Source of the DNA: JAVWIF01 sp036639635
Lineage (GTDB): Bacteria; Bacillota_I; Bacilli_A; Erysipelotrichales; Erysipelotrichaceae
Reading direction: 5' to 3'
Length of the DNA: 58,584 bases
Assembly: GCA_036639635.1 (NCBI GenBank)
Contig: JAVWIF010000006.1
Span: 1 to 58,584 of the forward strand
Made by a program: the position numbers and the translations under genes
Shown here: piece by piece, positions 17,646 to 27,182 of the stretch
How positions within the stretch are numbered: position 1 is the first letter of the stretch
Layout: each line of letters begins with the position of its first letter
The notes under the pieces: generated by a model
What the model saw: only the letters and a program-made list of their open reading frames with translations
What the model was told of the DNA's origin: nothing
Database searches by the model: none

Positions 17646-19643
17646 ATGAAAAATTTAAAGAAATTATTATTGTTATTAAGTATATCTTTATTTGTTTTTT
17701 CTACTAATATACAATATGTTAAAGCAGAAGATAAAACACCTATTAAGATTGTTCATACCAATGATACACATGGACGTGTCTATGAAGGGCAAGACAAGTC
17801 TTCAAATATTGGGAGTAAAGCAACCATAGCAGGCTTTGATAAAGTCAAAGCAGTAGCAAATAGTACAGATACGAAGTATGGTGGAAAAAAAGCGGATTTT
17901 ATCCTTGATGCTGGAGATAGCTTTCATGGATTATCTTTTGCAACAGTTGATAAAGGAAATAGTATTGCAAGAATTATGGGTGCCGTTGGCTATGATGCAT
18001 TAACACCAGGAAATCATGATTGGAATTATGGTCAACAACAATTATTGGCACTTGAAAGTATAGTGAAAAACAACAATCCAAATTTTAAATTATTAGCAGG
18101 TAATGTTGAAAAGAACAATGTTGCATTTTTTGGAAATAACAATAGCATTATAAAAGATGTTAATGGAATTAAAGTTGGTGTATTTGGAGTAAGTGACCCA
18201 CGTATTAAAAGTGATGTAGCACCATATAATGTTGCAGGATTAGATTTTAAAGATGAAATCAAGTATGCAAATGATATGGTAGCAGAACTAGAAAAAGCTA
18301 AATGTAACGTAGTGATTGCCCTTACTCATGGATTAGAGCTAGAGACATTTGCAAAAAACACAAAAGGGATTGATGTTATTGTTGGTGGGCATGAACATCA
18401 AATATTTAATAAAACACTTAAAAACCAGAACAATAAAGATGTAAGTATTGTAGAAACAGGTTATTATTTCAATAATATTGGGGTATTAAATTTAAAGTAT
18501 TCAAGTTCAACTGATAGTGTAGAAGCAAATGAGACGCTTGTAACACCAGTACAAGCAAGTGCAATAGTTATGGATACAGAAGCACAAAAAGTTGCTGCCT
18601 TAATAAATACGATTAAAAATGAACAAGCGACTGAAAAAAACAAAAAGATAGGGGATAGTAGTACGACATTGTTATGGGATTGGCCTTCTGTGAGAATTGA
18701 TGAACAACCAATAGGACGATTGCTAAGTGATGCTTATCTTGATGTTTCAAAAGCTGATATATCTTTTGAAAATGCAGGAGGAATACGAGCTGGTTTGAAT
18801 GCAGGAGTGATTACAAAAGGTAATATCATAGATATTTCGCCTTTTGGGAATTACATCGAGACAAGAACTATGAAAGGTTCTGATATTAAAACTGTATTAG
18901 AGCGATCTATTGAGATAGGAAGACTAAGCAAGATTGCTTATGAAAAAGATCCTAATGGAAATGATTATCCTAATAATAGTGGTAGTTATTTACAAGTCGG
19001 TGGGTTATATGTTACATATGATCTCTCTGAGGCAATGGGAAGTCGGATTAAAGAAATAAAGCTAATGAAAGCAGATAATAGTAGTGTAGCTTTTGATGAA
19101 AATGCGCAGTATGTGACAGCTATAAGCAACTATTTAGCAACTTCTAAAGATTACCCTGAATTTGTGCAGGCTACAAAAGTAGCTGAATATTCAACTTGTG
19201 AAGAAGCGATTACACAATTTGTTCAAAAAGGCGATAATGCAATTCAATCAAGTATTCAACGTGTTCGCTTACAGAATGTGAGCACACCTAGTGTAAAGTC
19301 GATAAGCTTACAATATATTGCTGACACGGGTGGATATATTGAAGGAAATAGCAAACAAGAAATTGTCCAAGGTAAAGATGGAAGTGAAGTACGAGCTGTT
19401 GCAAATAAAGGCTATTGTTTTAATGGTTGGTCTGATGGTGTAAAGAGTGAAACACGAAAAGATAACAAAGTAACTGAAAATAAAGTAATACATGCGACAT
19501 TTATCAAAGAAAGCAACGACAAGCAAACGACTAGCATAGATACTGGTGATAATACACAAGTGGAAGTTATTTTAGTTGTGATGGGAAGTGCTATTGTTGT
19601 TGTTGGGATGACATTTTATTTTAAAAAAAGAAACAATAAATAG
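17646..19643 (+). CDS. Secreted 5'-nucleotidase / UshA-family phosphoesterase, membrane anchored
   Basis: A 665-aa surface enzyme that dephosphorylates nucleotides outside the cell. There is a Sec signal peptide (residues 1-27, cleavage near VKA). Metallophosphoesterase motifs NDTHGR, DAGDSFHG, GNHDW and GGHEHQ are followed by the 5'-nucleotidase C-terminal domain (NAGGIRAG, SPFGN). Residues about 560-620 look like an InlB-type small beta domain (GYIEGNSKQ, CFNGWSDG). A last membrane helix with tail KKRNNK follows TGD; there is no LPXTG, so anchoring may be by the helix alone or by a divergent sorting signal. It starts 52 bp after the amidase, with a good RBS. Confidence 0.9.
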   Translation: MKNLKKLLLLLSISLFVFSTNIQYVKAEDKTPIKIVHTNDTHGRVYEGQDKSSNIGSKATIAGFDKVKAVANSTDTKYGGKKADFILDAGDSFHGLSFATVDKGNSIARIMGAVGYDALTPGNHDWNYGQQQLLALESIVKNNNPNFKLLAGNVEKNNVAFFGNNNSIIKDVNGIKVGVFGVSDPRIKSDVAPYNVAGLDFKDEIKYANDMVAELEKAKCNVVIALTHGLELETFAKNTKGIDVIVGGHEHQIFNKTLKNQNNKDVSIVETGYYFNNIGVLNLKYSSSTDSVEANETLVTPVQASAIVMDTEAQKVAALINTIKNEQATEKNKKIGDSSTTLLWDWPSVRIDEQPIGRLLSDAYLDVSKADISFENAGGIRAGLNAGVITKGNIIDISPFGNYIETRTMKGSDIKTVLERSIEIGRLSKIAYEKDPNGNDYPNNSGSYLQVGGLYVTYDLSEAMGSRIKEIKLMKADNSSVAFDENAQYVTAISNYLATSKDYPEFVQATKVAEYSTCEEAITQFVQKGDNAIQSSIQRVRLQNVSTPSVKSISLQYIADTGGYIEGNSKQEIVQGKDGSEVRAVANKGYCFNGWSDGVKSETRKDNKVTENKVIHATFIKESNDKQTTSIDTGDNTQVEVILVVMGSAIVVVGMTFYFKKRNNK

Positions 19644-19664
19644 GTAACCAAACTCATTAAATCA

Positions 19665-19693
19665 TTTACAAAGATATAGATTTCTGTTAGAAT
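19665..19693 (+). promoter_or_regulatory. Promoter of the Mn riboswitch-ATPase unit
   Basis: TTTACA (19665-19670) and TAGAAT (19688-19693), spacing 17 bp; transcription would start just before the aptamer. Confidence 0.75.
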
Positions 19694-19698
19694 TGAGT

Positions 19699-19792
19699 CA
19701 ATAAGGGAGTAGTCAGCACAATTATGTGTGGATTTGGTCAACAACCCCGAATGAAAATTCTGGCCTAATTCTTAGAATGACGAGACTTATGA
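19699..19792 (+). promoter_or_regulatory. yybP-ykoY manganese riboswitch aptamer
   Basis: The stem ATAAG (19701-19705) with CTTAT (19786-19790) encloses the family's hallmark phrases AGGGAGTAGTC, GGTCAACA..CCG and CTGG...GACGAGAC. This class binds Mn2+ and controls Mn efflux genes, which fits the P-type ATPase downstream. CTTAT in the closing stem overlaps the left arm of the following terminator, so aptamer closure and termination exclude each other: with Mn2+ bound the ATPase should be expressed. Confidence 0.85.
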
Positions 19793-19829
19793 AAAGTATT
19801 ACGCTTTTTATATAGTCTCGTTTTTATTT
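19781..19829 (+). terminator. Riboswitch-controlled terminator
   Basis: CGAGACT (19781-19787) pairs with AGTCTCG (19814-19820), followed by TTTTTATTTT. An inner AAAG/CTTT pairing extends it. Confidence 0.8.
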
Positions 19830-19888
19830 TGTAAAAATGGTAAAGACTATAGATAAGACGAAACATAAAATATAAAGTGAGGTAGAGT

Positions 19889-22480
19889 ATGAAAGCATTT
19901 TATCAAAAAGAAGTGAAAGAAATATTTGAAGAGTTAAACACTAATGAAGCAGGTTTAACAAAAGAAGAAGTCGTATTAAGAAGAGAAAAATATGGAAGTA
20001 ATGAATTAGAAGAAACAAAACCAATGCATCCTTTTATGGTGTTCTTAACACAGTTTAAGGATTTATTGGTAATTATTTTAATTGTTGCGGCTATTATTTC
20101 TATGATTAGTGGAGAAACAGAAAGTACAATCGTAATACTTGCAGTAATTTCGATGAATGCAATTTTAGGGACGATACAAACTATAAAAGCCCAAAAATCA
20201 TTGGATTCTTTAAAACAATTATCAACACCTCATACGCGTGTTATTCGTGATGGGGAAACGATGGAAGTATCGAGTAATGAATTAATGGTGGGAGATATCA
20301 TGCTACTAGAAGCAGGTGATGTCGTTGGTGCAGATGCTCGTATTATTGAAAACTATTCTTTACAAGTCAATGAAAGTGCACTTACAGGAGAAGTTGAAAG
20401 TGTTCATAAACAAGTAGAAACAATTAATGAAGAGTGTGGCTTAGGAGATCAAAAAGATATGGTCTTCTCAAGTGGACTTGTGACCTATGGTCGTGCTAAG
20501 ACAATGATTACTTCTATTGGTATGAATACGGAAATTGGTAAGATAGCAACCCTTATGAATACTACAAAGGAGCGTAAGACTCCTTTACAGCGTACCTTAG
20601 ATGACTTTAGTAAAAAGTTGAGTATTGTTATCTTGTTTATATGTGCACTAGTATTTGGCTTAAATATTATGCAGGGAAACCCTGTACTAGATGCCTTAAT
20701 GTTTGCTGTAGCGCTAGCCGTAGCTGCTATTCCTGAAGCACTTGCGAGTATTGTCACAATTGTACTTGCGATGGGAACATCACAAATGGCAAAAGAAAAT
20801 GCCATTATAAAAAATATAAATTCAGTAGAAAGCTTAGGATGTGTCTCTGTTATTTGTAGTGATAAAACAGGAACTTTAACACAAAATAAAATGAGCGCAC
20901 AACAAGTATATCGTAACAATGAATTAATTGATGCCAAAAATATGAATGAGGCTAGTCCACTTGATCGCATGATGATGTTAGGATTTGCTTTATGTTGTGA
21001 TGCACAAACAACAGAGTCTCAACGCATTGGTGATCCAACAGAATTAGCGTTAGTAGATTTACTTGAAGTTTATCATATTGATGAATTAGAGACACGTAAA
21101 AAGTATCAAAGAATTGATGAGAATCCTTTTGATTCTGAGCGTAAGCTTATGTCCACGCTTCATTTAATTGATGGAAAAAACACCTTGTTATTAAAAGGAG
21201 CTTGTGATGAAATATTAAAGAAGGCTACACATATTCAAACATCTTCAGGAGTACGTGTTATCGAAGATGGCGATGTTGAAAAGATATTAGCAATGAATGA
21301 AGGCTTTGCCGAAAATGGTTTGCGTGTATTAGGGTTCGCTTATCGTGAAGTAATGGATCAAAAAATAGGTATTGAAGATGAAGAAAATCTTATTTTCTTA
21401 GGACTTATTTCTTTGATGGATCCTCCTCGTGTGGAAAGTAAGGTTGCTGTTGAGAATTGTTTACGTGCTGGTATTACACCGGTTATGATCACAGGTGATC
21501 ATAAAGTTACAGCTCGTAGTATTGCTAAATCATTAGGTATATATAAGGATGGCGATGAGTGTTTAGATGGTACACAATTAAATGCGATGAGCGAAGAAGA
21601 GTTAATGGAACGCTTAGAACATATTACAGTCTATGCGCGTGTGGCACCAGAACATAAGATTCGAATTGTAAATGCTTGGCAAAAGAAGAACAATATCGTT
21701 GCGATGACAGGTGATGGTGTCAATGATGCCCCTGCTTTAAAACAATCTGATATTGGAATTGCTATGGGTATTACAGGAACCGAAGTAAGTAAAGATGCTG
21801 CAAGTATGATCTTAACAGATGATAATTTTGCGACAATTGTAAAAGCGGTAGCAACAGGCAGAAATATTTATGCGAATATTAAAAATTCAATTATTTATTT
21901 ATTATCTGGAAATCTATCTGGAATTATATGTGTATTAGCATCTTCTCTAATGGGTTTAAAAGTTCCTTTCTTACCAGTACACTTATTATTTATTAACCTT
22001 GTAACTGATTCGCTTCCAGCAATTGCAATTGGAATGGAACATTCTACGAAAGACATCTTAAAAGAAAAACCAAGAGATGCAAAAGAAGGTATTTTAACTT
22101 CTGATACAATGAAACAATTAGGATTCCAAGGAATCTTAATTGCAGTTGTTACCATGATTGCTTATTTTACTGGATTAAAAGAAAGTTGGGCAATAGCAAC
22201 AACAATGGCATTCTCTACATTATGTTTGGCACGTTTATTCCATGGCTTTAACTGTCGTAGCAAACGTTCCTTGTATCGTATAGGATTCTTCTCTAATAAG
22301 TATTCAATACTAGCATTCTTAGTAGGATTTGTATTCTTAACATGTATCCTAATGATTCCACAATTACATTCTTTATTCTCAGTAACAACAATTTCTATGG
22401 AACAATTGTTATTGATTTATGCTTTAGCGCTAACTCCAACAATTATTATTCAAGGAGTTAAAATGGTACAACACTTATAG
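19889..22480 (+). CDS. P-type cation-transporting ATPase (P2-type), probable Mn2+ exporter
   Basis: An 863-aa membrane pump that uses ATP to expel a divalent cation. The N-terminal cation-ATPase domain is followed by membrane helices, the actuator TGE (ALTGEVES), the M4 site PEALASIV, the phosphorylated DKTGTLT (Asp about 325), the nucleotide-binding domain, and TGDGVNDAPALKQSDIG. M4 reads PEALA where SERCA-type pumps have PEGLP. By sequence alone it would be called a Ca2+/Mn2+ ATPase; the manganese riboswitch in its leader argues for Mn2+. Start ATG 19889 with GAGGT; single-gene unit with its own terminator. Confidence 0.93.
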   Translation: MKAFYQKEVKEIFEELNTNEAGLTKEEVVLRREKYGSNELEETKPMHPFMVFLTQFKDLLVIILIVAAIISMISGETESTIVILAVISMNAILGTIQTIKAQKSLDSLKQLSTPHTRVIRDGETMEVSSNELMVGDIMLLEAGDVVGADARIIENYSLQVNESALTGEVESVHKQVETINEECGLGDQKDMVFSSGLVTYGRAKTMITSIGMNTEIGKIATLMNTTKERKTPLQRTLDDFSKKLSIVILFICALVFGLNIMQGNPVLDALMFAVALAVAAIPEALASIVTIVLAMGTSQMAKENAIIKNINSVESLGCVSVICSDKTGTLTQNKMSAQQVYRNNELIDAKNMNEASPLDRMMMLGFALCCDAQTTESQRIGDPTELALVDLLEVYHIDELETRKKYQRIDENPFDSERKLMSTLHLIDGKNTLLLKGACDEILKKATHIQTSSGVRVIEDGDVEKILAMNEGFAENGLRVLGFAYREVMDQKIGIEDEENLIFLGLISLMDPPRVESKVAVENCLRAGITPVMITGDHKVTARSIAKSLGIYKDGDECLDGTQLNAMSEEELMERLEHITVYARVAPEHKIRIVNAWQKKNNIVAMTGDGVNDAPALKQSDIGIAMGITGTEVSKDAASMILTDDNFATIVKAVATGRNIYANIKNSIIYLLSGNLSGIICVLASSLMGLKVPFLPVHLLFINLVTDSLPAIAIGMEHSTKDILKEKPRDAKEGILTSDTMKQLGFQGILIAVVTMIAYFTGLKESWAIATTMAFSTLCLARLFHGFNCRSKRSLYRIGFFSNKYSILAFLVGFVFLTCILMIPQLHSLFSVTTISMEQLLLIYALALTPTIIIQGVKMVQHL

Positions 22481-22488
22481 AAATGAGG

Positions 22489-22516
22489 GCTATGTTCAAA
22501 TGCAACATAGCTTTTT
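22489..22516 (+). terminator. Terminator of the P-type ATPase
   Basis: GCTATGTT (22489-22496) pairs with AACATAGC (22504-22511), followed by T5. Confidence 0.82.
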
Positions 22517-22572
22517 CTATTTACATTCAAAGAAACATTGCCTATAATTAAATAAAGCAAGGGGGAATATAG

Positions 22573-23895
22573 ATGCCTAAAATTGGATTACGAATTATAA
22601 AATCTTCAGTGGCTGTTTTTTTATGTTTCCTCATATCATTATTAAGAGGGAGTAGCGGGATTGTTTTTTATTCTTGTATAGCCGCTGTTTTATGTATGCA
22701 ACAAGATGATAGTAATACGAAAAGAGTTGCTAGAAATCGAGTAGAAGGAACCTTTATTGGAGGTTTTATTGGAATGCTTATTTTGTTATTCGAAAAAGCT
22801 TTTATTCCAGATGATTTTATTATTTTACAATACGCACTTGTATCATTTATGATTATTCCACTCATATACATTACGGTTATTTTAAAGAAAACATCCGCTT
22901 CTTATATTTCTTGTGTTGTTTTTATGAGTATTACAGTGTCACATGGTGCTGATATTAATCCATATCTATTCGCGTTCAATAGAATACTAGATACTTTAAT
23001 TGGAATCTTTGTTGCCTTTGGTATCAATTGTCTTCACTTTCCATATCGCTATGATACACAAGGTTTATTTGTTACAGATTTAGACCATACTTTATTAAAT
23101 GACCAAGATGAAATTAGTCCATATTCTAAAATAAAACTAAAACAGTTATTAGAAAAAGGTGCAAACATTTGTATTGCGACATCTCGTACACCTAGTACTT
23201 TTTTATCTATCATACAGGATATTCCCTTGACGTTACCAATTGTAATTATGAATGGTGCTGCTTTATATCATATTAAAACACAGGAATATTCTAACCTAAA
23301 AGTAATGAGTAAAAGTACTACAAAACAATTGTTAACATTATTTGAAGAAGCCCATGTTAATTGTTTTGTACATACGGTTGTTCATCAAGTACTTCATATT
23401 TATTATGATGGTTTTCAAAATTGCGTGGAAGAAGAATACTATCATATCATGCGGAAAACGCCGTATAAAAATTACGTGAATAGTAAATTTCCACATTCAT
23501 GTGATGCGTTATTTATGAAAGCAATTCATGAAGATGCGATTATTAAAATGATGTATGAGACAATTAAAAAGCAAAGTGTCTATGATGAAGTACATGTGGT
23601 AATTCGTAAAGATTTAGAACATAGTGGTTATAGCAGTTTAGAAATATACAGTAAAGAAGCAGGAAAAAAACAAGCAATTGACGAACTTATGAAAAAGTAT
23701 AAATTTCAAAACTTGTTTGTATTTGGTGATGATTATGAAGATTTACCACTTATGGGAAGTGCAACTAAAAGTTTTGTGGTGAAAAATGGAAAAGCGGAAA
23801 TTAAAAAGATAGCGAATCCGATTGGTTCAAATAATGAAGATAGTGTTGTAAAAAAAATGAACCAATTATTCCATTCAAAGAGTAAAAATGATTGA
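22573..23895 (+). CDS. FUSC/aromatic-acid-exporter-like membrane domain fused to a Cof-type HAD phosphatase
   Basis: A 440-aa two-part protein. Residues 1-155 have about six short membrane helices with the basic loop NTKRVARNRVEGTFIGG, typical of FUSC/ArAE-like proteins of the YgaE/DUF939 sort. Residues 165-435 are a Cof-like HAD hydrolase: DLDHT (Asp169, Asp171), ATSRT, a Lys in GKKQAI, and GDDYED near 385. All HAD motifs are intact, so the phosphatase should act in the cytoplasm at the membrane. The frame is continuous, with no sign of a sequencing fusion. RBS GGGGG upstream of ATG 22573. Substrate unknown; Cof enzymes act on sugar phosphates and similar small molecules. Confidence 0.85.
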   Translation: MPKIGLRIIKSSVAVFLCFLISLLRGSSGIVFYSCIAAVLCMQQDDSNTKRVARNRVEGTFIGGFIGMLILLFEKAFIPDDFIILQYALVSFMIIPLIYITVILKKTSASYISCVVFMSITVSHGADINPYLFAFNRILDTLIGIFVAFGINCLHFPYRYDTQGLFVTDLDHTLLNDQDEISPYSKIKLKQLLEKGANICIATSRTPSTFLSIIQDIPLTLPIVIMNGAALYHIKTQEYSNLKVMSKSTTKQLLTLFEEAHVNCFVHTVVHQVLHIYYDGFQNCVEEEYYHIMRKTPYKNYVNSKFPHSCDALFMKAIHEDAIIKMMYETIKKQSVYDEVHVVIRKDLEHSGYSSLEIYSKEAGKKQAIDELMKKYKFQNLFVFGDDYEDLPLMGSATKSFVVKNGKAEIKKIANPIGSNNEDSVVKKMNQLFHSKSKND

Positions 23896-23907
23896 TTATA
23901 TCCTTTA

Positions 23908-23952
23908 GCAACCGTTAGTTGACAAAAAACCATGATATGCAAACAGTAGTTG
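23908..23952. promoter_or_regulatory. Possible operator: two direct repeats upstream of the XRE regulator
   Basis: GCAACCGTTAGTTG (23908-23921) and GCAAACAGTAGTTG (23939-23952) agree at 11 of 14 positions and start 31 bp apart, about three helical turns. The first ends in TTGACA, a -35-like box. Autoregulation by the downstream regulator is a plausible use. Confidence 0.35.
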
Positions 23953-24000
23953 GTAGCGAAATAAATTTACGTGTTGTAAAATGTGTGGGAGGTGAATGAA

Positions 24001-24870
24001 ATGCAATTTGAAGAAAATCTTAAAGCATTAAGAAAACAAAATGGTTTGTCACAAGAAGCATTGGCAGAAAGATTAAATGTCTCAAGACAAGCAGTTAGTA
24101 AATGGGAAAATGGCAGTGCCTATCCTGAACTAGATAAATTAATGCTTCTTTGTGATCTGTTTTCTTGTTCAATGGATGATATGTTACAAGGCGATATGCA
24201 ATCAAAAGGTGATGTGAGTAAAGCAGAATATGAAACATATCATAATCGAACGAGTGCCATTACGACTTTTGGAATTAGTGTTATTTTATTAGGCGTCACG
24301 TTTTATTGCTTTCTAGAACCATCCTTTTTAAATAAAGAAGTTATATTAGACTCTATCTTTATGTTATTTATATTAATAGGAGCAATTACACTTATTTATG
24401 CTAGTAGGAGCAATACTAATTTTAATAATAAACATGAGCGTATTCCACAAAACATATATAAGGAAAAAGAGATTGCCTTATTCAAACAACAACAAATTGT
24501 ATTTGAATTAATCGCTATAAGTCTTTGTATTGGAGCTGTCATAATGCAACAAATTGTAGAATATTATTTTGTAGCGTCCGTTGCGAATGGAATATTTATG
24601 TTCATGATAACTTGTGCAATAAGCATTTTTGTTTATCGAGGATTGCAAAATGAGAAATATAAAAAAACGCAAGTAGAAAGTATCCATACTTCTAGTAAAG
24701 ATCAATTATTAGAAAAGTCGGTTGCGGCTATTATGCTTGTTTCAACTGCTATTTATATAGCTTGGAGTTTTATAAGTGGAGATTGGCATATTACTTGGAT
24801 TATATTTCCGATTGGTGGGCTTGTATGTGCATTTGTTTCAATCGTATGTAAAAAGGAAAAGCATTTCTAA
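24001..24870 (+). CDS. XRE-family transcriptional regulator with membrane-spanning C-terminal half
   Basis: A 289-aa protein. Residues 5-60 are a Cro/cI helix-turn-helix (LRKQNGLSQEALAERLNVSRQAVSKWENG is the helix pair region). The rest has about six hydrophobic segments in two clusters (near 85-135 and 165-215, then 240-285). Such HTH-membrane proteins are thought to sense the cell envelope; no ligand is evident. ATG 24001 has GGGAGGTG at the right distance, while the in-frame GTG at 23983 does not. Its own terminator follows. Confidence 0.85.
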   Translation: MQFEENLKALRKQNGLSQEALAERLNVSRQAVSKWENGSAYPELDKLMLLCDLFSCSMDDMLQGDMQSKGDVSKAEYETYHNRTSAITTFGISVILLGVTFYCFLEPSFLNKEVILDSIFMLFILIGAITLIYASRSNTNFNNKHERIPQNIYKEKEIALFKQQQIVFELIAISLCIGAVIMQQIVEYYFVASVANGIFMFMITCAISIFVYRGLQNEKYKKTQVESIHTSSKDQLLEKSVAAIMLVSTAIYIAWSFISGDWHITWIIFPIGGLVCAFVSIVCKKEKHF

Positions 24871-24886
24871 TAGGAGATGCTTTTTT
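24857..24886 (+). terminator. Terminator of the XRE regulator
   Basis: AAAAGCAT (24857-24864) pairs with ATGCTTTT (24877-24884), ending in T6. The stop codon lies in the loop. Confidence 0.7.
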
Positions 24887-25041
24887 GTATACAAAAATTG
24901 AAACAATCGATGCTTATTTGTTTCTTTTTTTTGTTAAAAACAGAAAAATAATAAGTACTAAGACAAATCCATTGTTTTTACTACCCAATATCTTGATAAT
25001 ATATTATAATAAAAGATAGCGTTAAAGGAACAGGTGAAAAG

Positions 25042-25935
25042 ATGATTGATTTTATAACAACACCATTTACAATTGGTGATATAGCAAAATTGAAAGCGGC
25101 GCGAAGTAGTAGTGTTGTAATTGCGACACATTTCTTTTCTGCTCGTGGTGCAGCGTACTTTAAGATAGAAGAACTTCCCTTGATAAAAGAAGAATGCAAG
25201 CGATTAGAAATAAACATGTATGTGCTTGTCAATCGTTTCTTTGTAGAAGAAGAGCTACCAGCATTAAGACAACACTTACGCACACTTAAAGAGTTGGATG
25301 TGGATGGTATTTATTATGGAGATGAAGGCGTTTACTATGAAGCAAGAAAACTAGGCATGGTAGAGCGTTTAATTTATAATCCAGATACTTTAATAACCAA
25401 TGCTAAAGATGCACAGTATTATCTTGATGAAGGAATTAAAATGGTAACACTAGCGAAAGAAATAACGTTAGAAGAACTTTGTTTCATTGGAAATGAAATT
25501 AAAGGAGAGTGTGAAGTTGTTATTCATGGTCGCTTAAATATGATGCATAGTAAACGTAACCTACTGACCAATTATGTAGATTTTATTGGGAAGAAGGAAG
25601 ATTTAAAAAATAACTATCATTTATATATTAGTGAAGAAACAAGAGAAGAGCATATGCCAATTATTGAAGATGAATTAGGTACACATGTATTTACTGGATT
25701 TACCTTATCTTCTTTTGATGAACTGCTAGATTTAGCAAATGCAAATATTCATCATTTTCGCATAGACGGAATCTTTCATGATATTGACTATGTTATAGAA
25801 ATGTTAACGTACTATCAAGAAATACTTGCACATGTACGCAATGGAAGAGAAACATATGAAATGGTAAAAGAGAAATACAAAGATGAAAATATAAGTCATG
25901 GGTTTTATTATAAAAAAACAAGCAGCGTAAAGTAG
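25042..25935 (+). CDS. trhP1: U32-family tRNA hydroxylation protein, short type (TrhP1/YrrN-like)
   Basis: A 297-aa member of the collagenase-like U32 family. In Bacillus, YrrN and YrrO are needed for 5-hydroxyuridine at the wobble base of tRNA, the precursor of mo5U; this short protein and the longer one 12 bp downstream have the same order. U32-like features include VVNRFF-type strand ends, YYGDEGVYYEA and EVVIHGRLNMMHSKR. It lacks the C-terminal part of long U32 proteins. RBS AGGTGA; start ATG 25042. It is the first gene of an apparent operon with trhP2 and proS, all translation-related. Confidence 0.82.
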   Translation: MIDFITTPFTIGDIAKLKAARSSSVVIATHFFSARGAAYFKIEELPLIKEECKRLEINMYVLVNRFFVEEELPALRQHLRTLKELDVDGIYYGDEGVYYEARKLGMVERLIYNPDTLITNAKDAQYYLDEGIKMVTLAKEITLEELCFIGNEIKGECEVVIHGRLNMMHSKRNLLTNYVDFIGKKEDLKNNYHLYISEETREEHMPIIEDELGTHVFTGFTLSSFDELLDLANANIHHFRIDGIFHDIDYVIEMLTYYQEILAHVRNGRETYEMVKEKYKDENISHGFYYKKTSSVK

Positions 25936-25947
25936 GTGAAAAGACCA

Positions 25948-27171
25948 ATGAAAATTGAATTATTAGCTCCAGCAGGAGACTTGGAAAGATTAAAGATAGC
26001 TGTATTATATGGAGCAGATGCTATTTACTTAGGCGGAAAGCAGTTTTCATTACGCTCACGTGCTAGTAATTTTAGTATAGAGGATATTGCAGAGGGAGTT
26101 AAATTTGCATCCGCTCATGGCGCACATATCCATGTGACGCTAAATATTTTGCCGCATGAAGAAGATTTGGATGGATTAAAAGAATATTTGATAGAACTAG
26201 AGCGTATTGGAGTAACCGCGATTATTGCGGCATCTCCTTATATTGCGATGTGTGCTAAGCGGTACGCACCTAAATTAGAAGTACATGTTAGTACACAACA
26301 TTCTTCAACGAATTCAAGTGCTGCTTCTTATTGGAAAGAAAAAGGGTTGGATCGTGTTGTATTAGGTAGAGAAGTTACCTTAGCAGAAATTAAGGAAAGT
26401 GCTGCGCATTGTGATATTCCTTTAGAGGTATTTATTCATGGAGGAATGTGTATTTCTTATTCTGGACGTTGTGTGTTATCTAATAATATGACAAGTCGTG
26501 ATGCGAATCGCGGAGGATGTGCACAGAGTTGTCGATGGAAATATCGCTTATATGAAGGAACTAGGCAATTACATGATGACAAAGATTTGTTCTCGATGTC
26601 AAGTAAGGACTTAATGGCAGCAAAATATATCCCAGACTTAATAGAAGCGGGTGTTGCTAGTTTAAAAATAGAGGGAAGAATGAAAAGTGCTTATTATATA
26701 GCAACCTTAATTAAAACATATCGAATGTTAATTGATGAAGTATATGAAAAAGGTAGCATAAGTGAACAACGTATGAATTGGTACTATCAAGAACTTGCCA
26801 AAGCCGAAAATCGACCCACAGGGATTGGGTTTTATGAAGGATTACCCAAAGCAAGTGATCATTTATATGGGGTAAATGGTGCAGGGGTTACACAAGAATT
26901 TATTGCCTATGTACTAGCTTATGATGAAACTAGTGGAATTGCTACACTAGAAGTAAGAAATAACTTTAAATCCCATATTCAAGCAGAGGTATTTGGACCG
27001 CATATTGCGTCTACAACCTTTGAAATAGAAACACTATATGCTATGGATGGGACTATATTAGAAGTTGCGAAAACACCAATGCAAATTGTTACTACACATG
27101 TATCTTGTCCAATGGAAAAAGATGCAATGATACGAAAAGTTATGAAAAAAGAACGTAAGGATATATACTAG
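25948..27171 (+). CDS. trhP2: U32-family tRNA hydroxylation protein, long type (TrhP2/YrrO-like)
   Basis: A 407-aa U32 protein with the family signature around residue 165: HGGMCISYSGRC...SRDANRGGCAQSCRWKY, whose four cysteines suit a metal cluster. The opening ELLAPAGDLERLKIAVLYGADAIYLGG is typical of the family. Partner of the upstream protein in tRNA wobble-uridine hydroxylation by analogy with Bacillus YrrN/YrrO. ATG 25948 has AGGTGA upstream; the earlier in-frame GTG (25936) lacks an RBS. The gene ends 11 bp before proS. Confidence 0.88.
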   Translation: MKIELLAPAGDLERLKIAVLYGADAIYLGGKQFSLRSRASNFSIEDIAEGVKFASAHGAHIHVTLNILPHEEDLDGLKEYLIELERIGVTAIIAASPYIAMCAKRYAPKLEVHVSTQHSSTNSSAASYWKEKGLDRVVLGREVTLAEIKESAAHCDIPLEVFIHGGMCISYSGRCVLSNNMTSRDANRGGCAQSCRWKYRLYEGTRQLHDDKDLFSMSSKDLMAAKYIPDLIEAGVASLKIEGRMKSAYYIATLIKTYRMLIDEVYEKGSISEQRMNWYYQELAKAENRPTGIGFYEGLPKASDHLYGVNGAGVTQEFIAYVLAYDETSGIATLEVRNNFKSHIQAEVFGPHIASTTFEIETLYAMDGTILEVAKTPMQIVTTHVSCPMEKDAMIRKVMKKERKDIY

Positions 27172-27182
27172 AGGAGAAAAAT

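Noticed and set aside
20485..20970. 161-codon open frame on the minus strand inside the P-type ATPase
   Set aside because: Opposite-strand shadow of a certain gene, no RBS, hydrophobic low-complexity translation.
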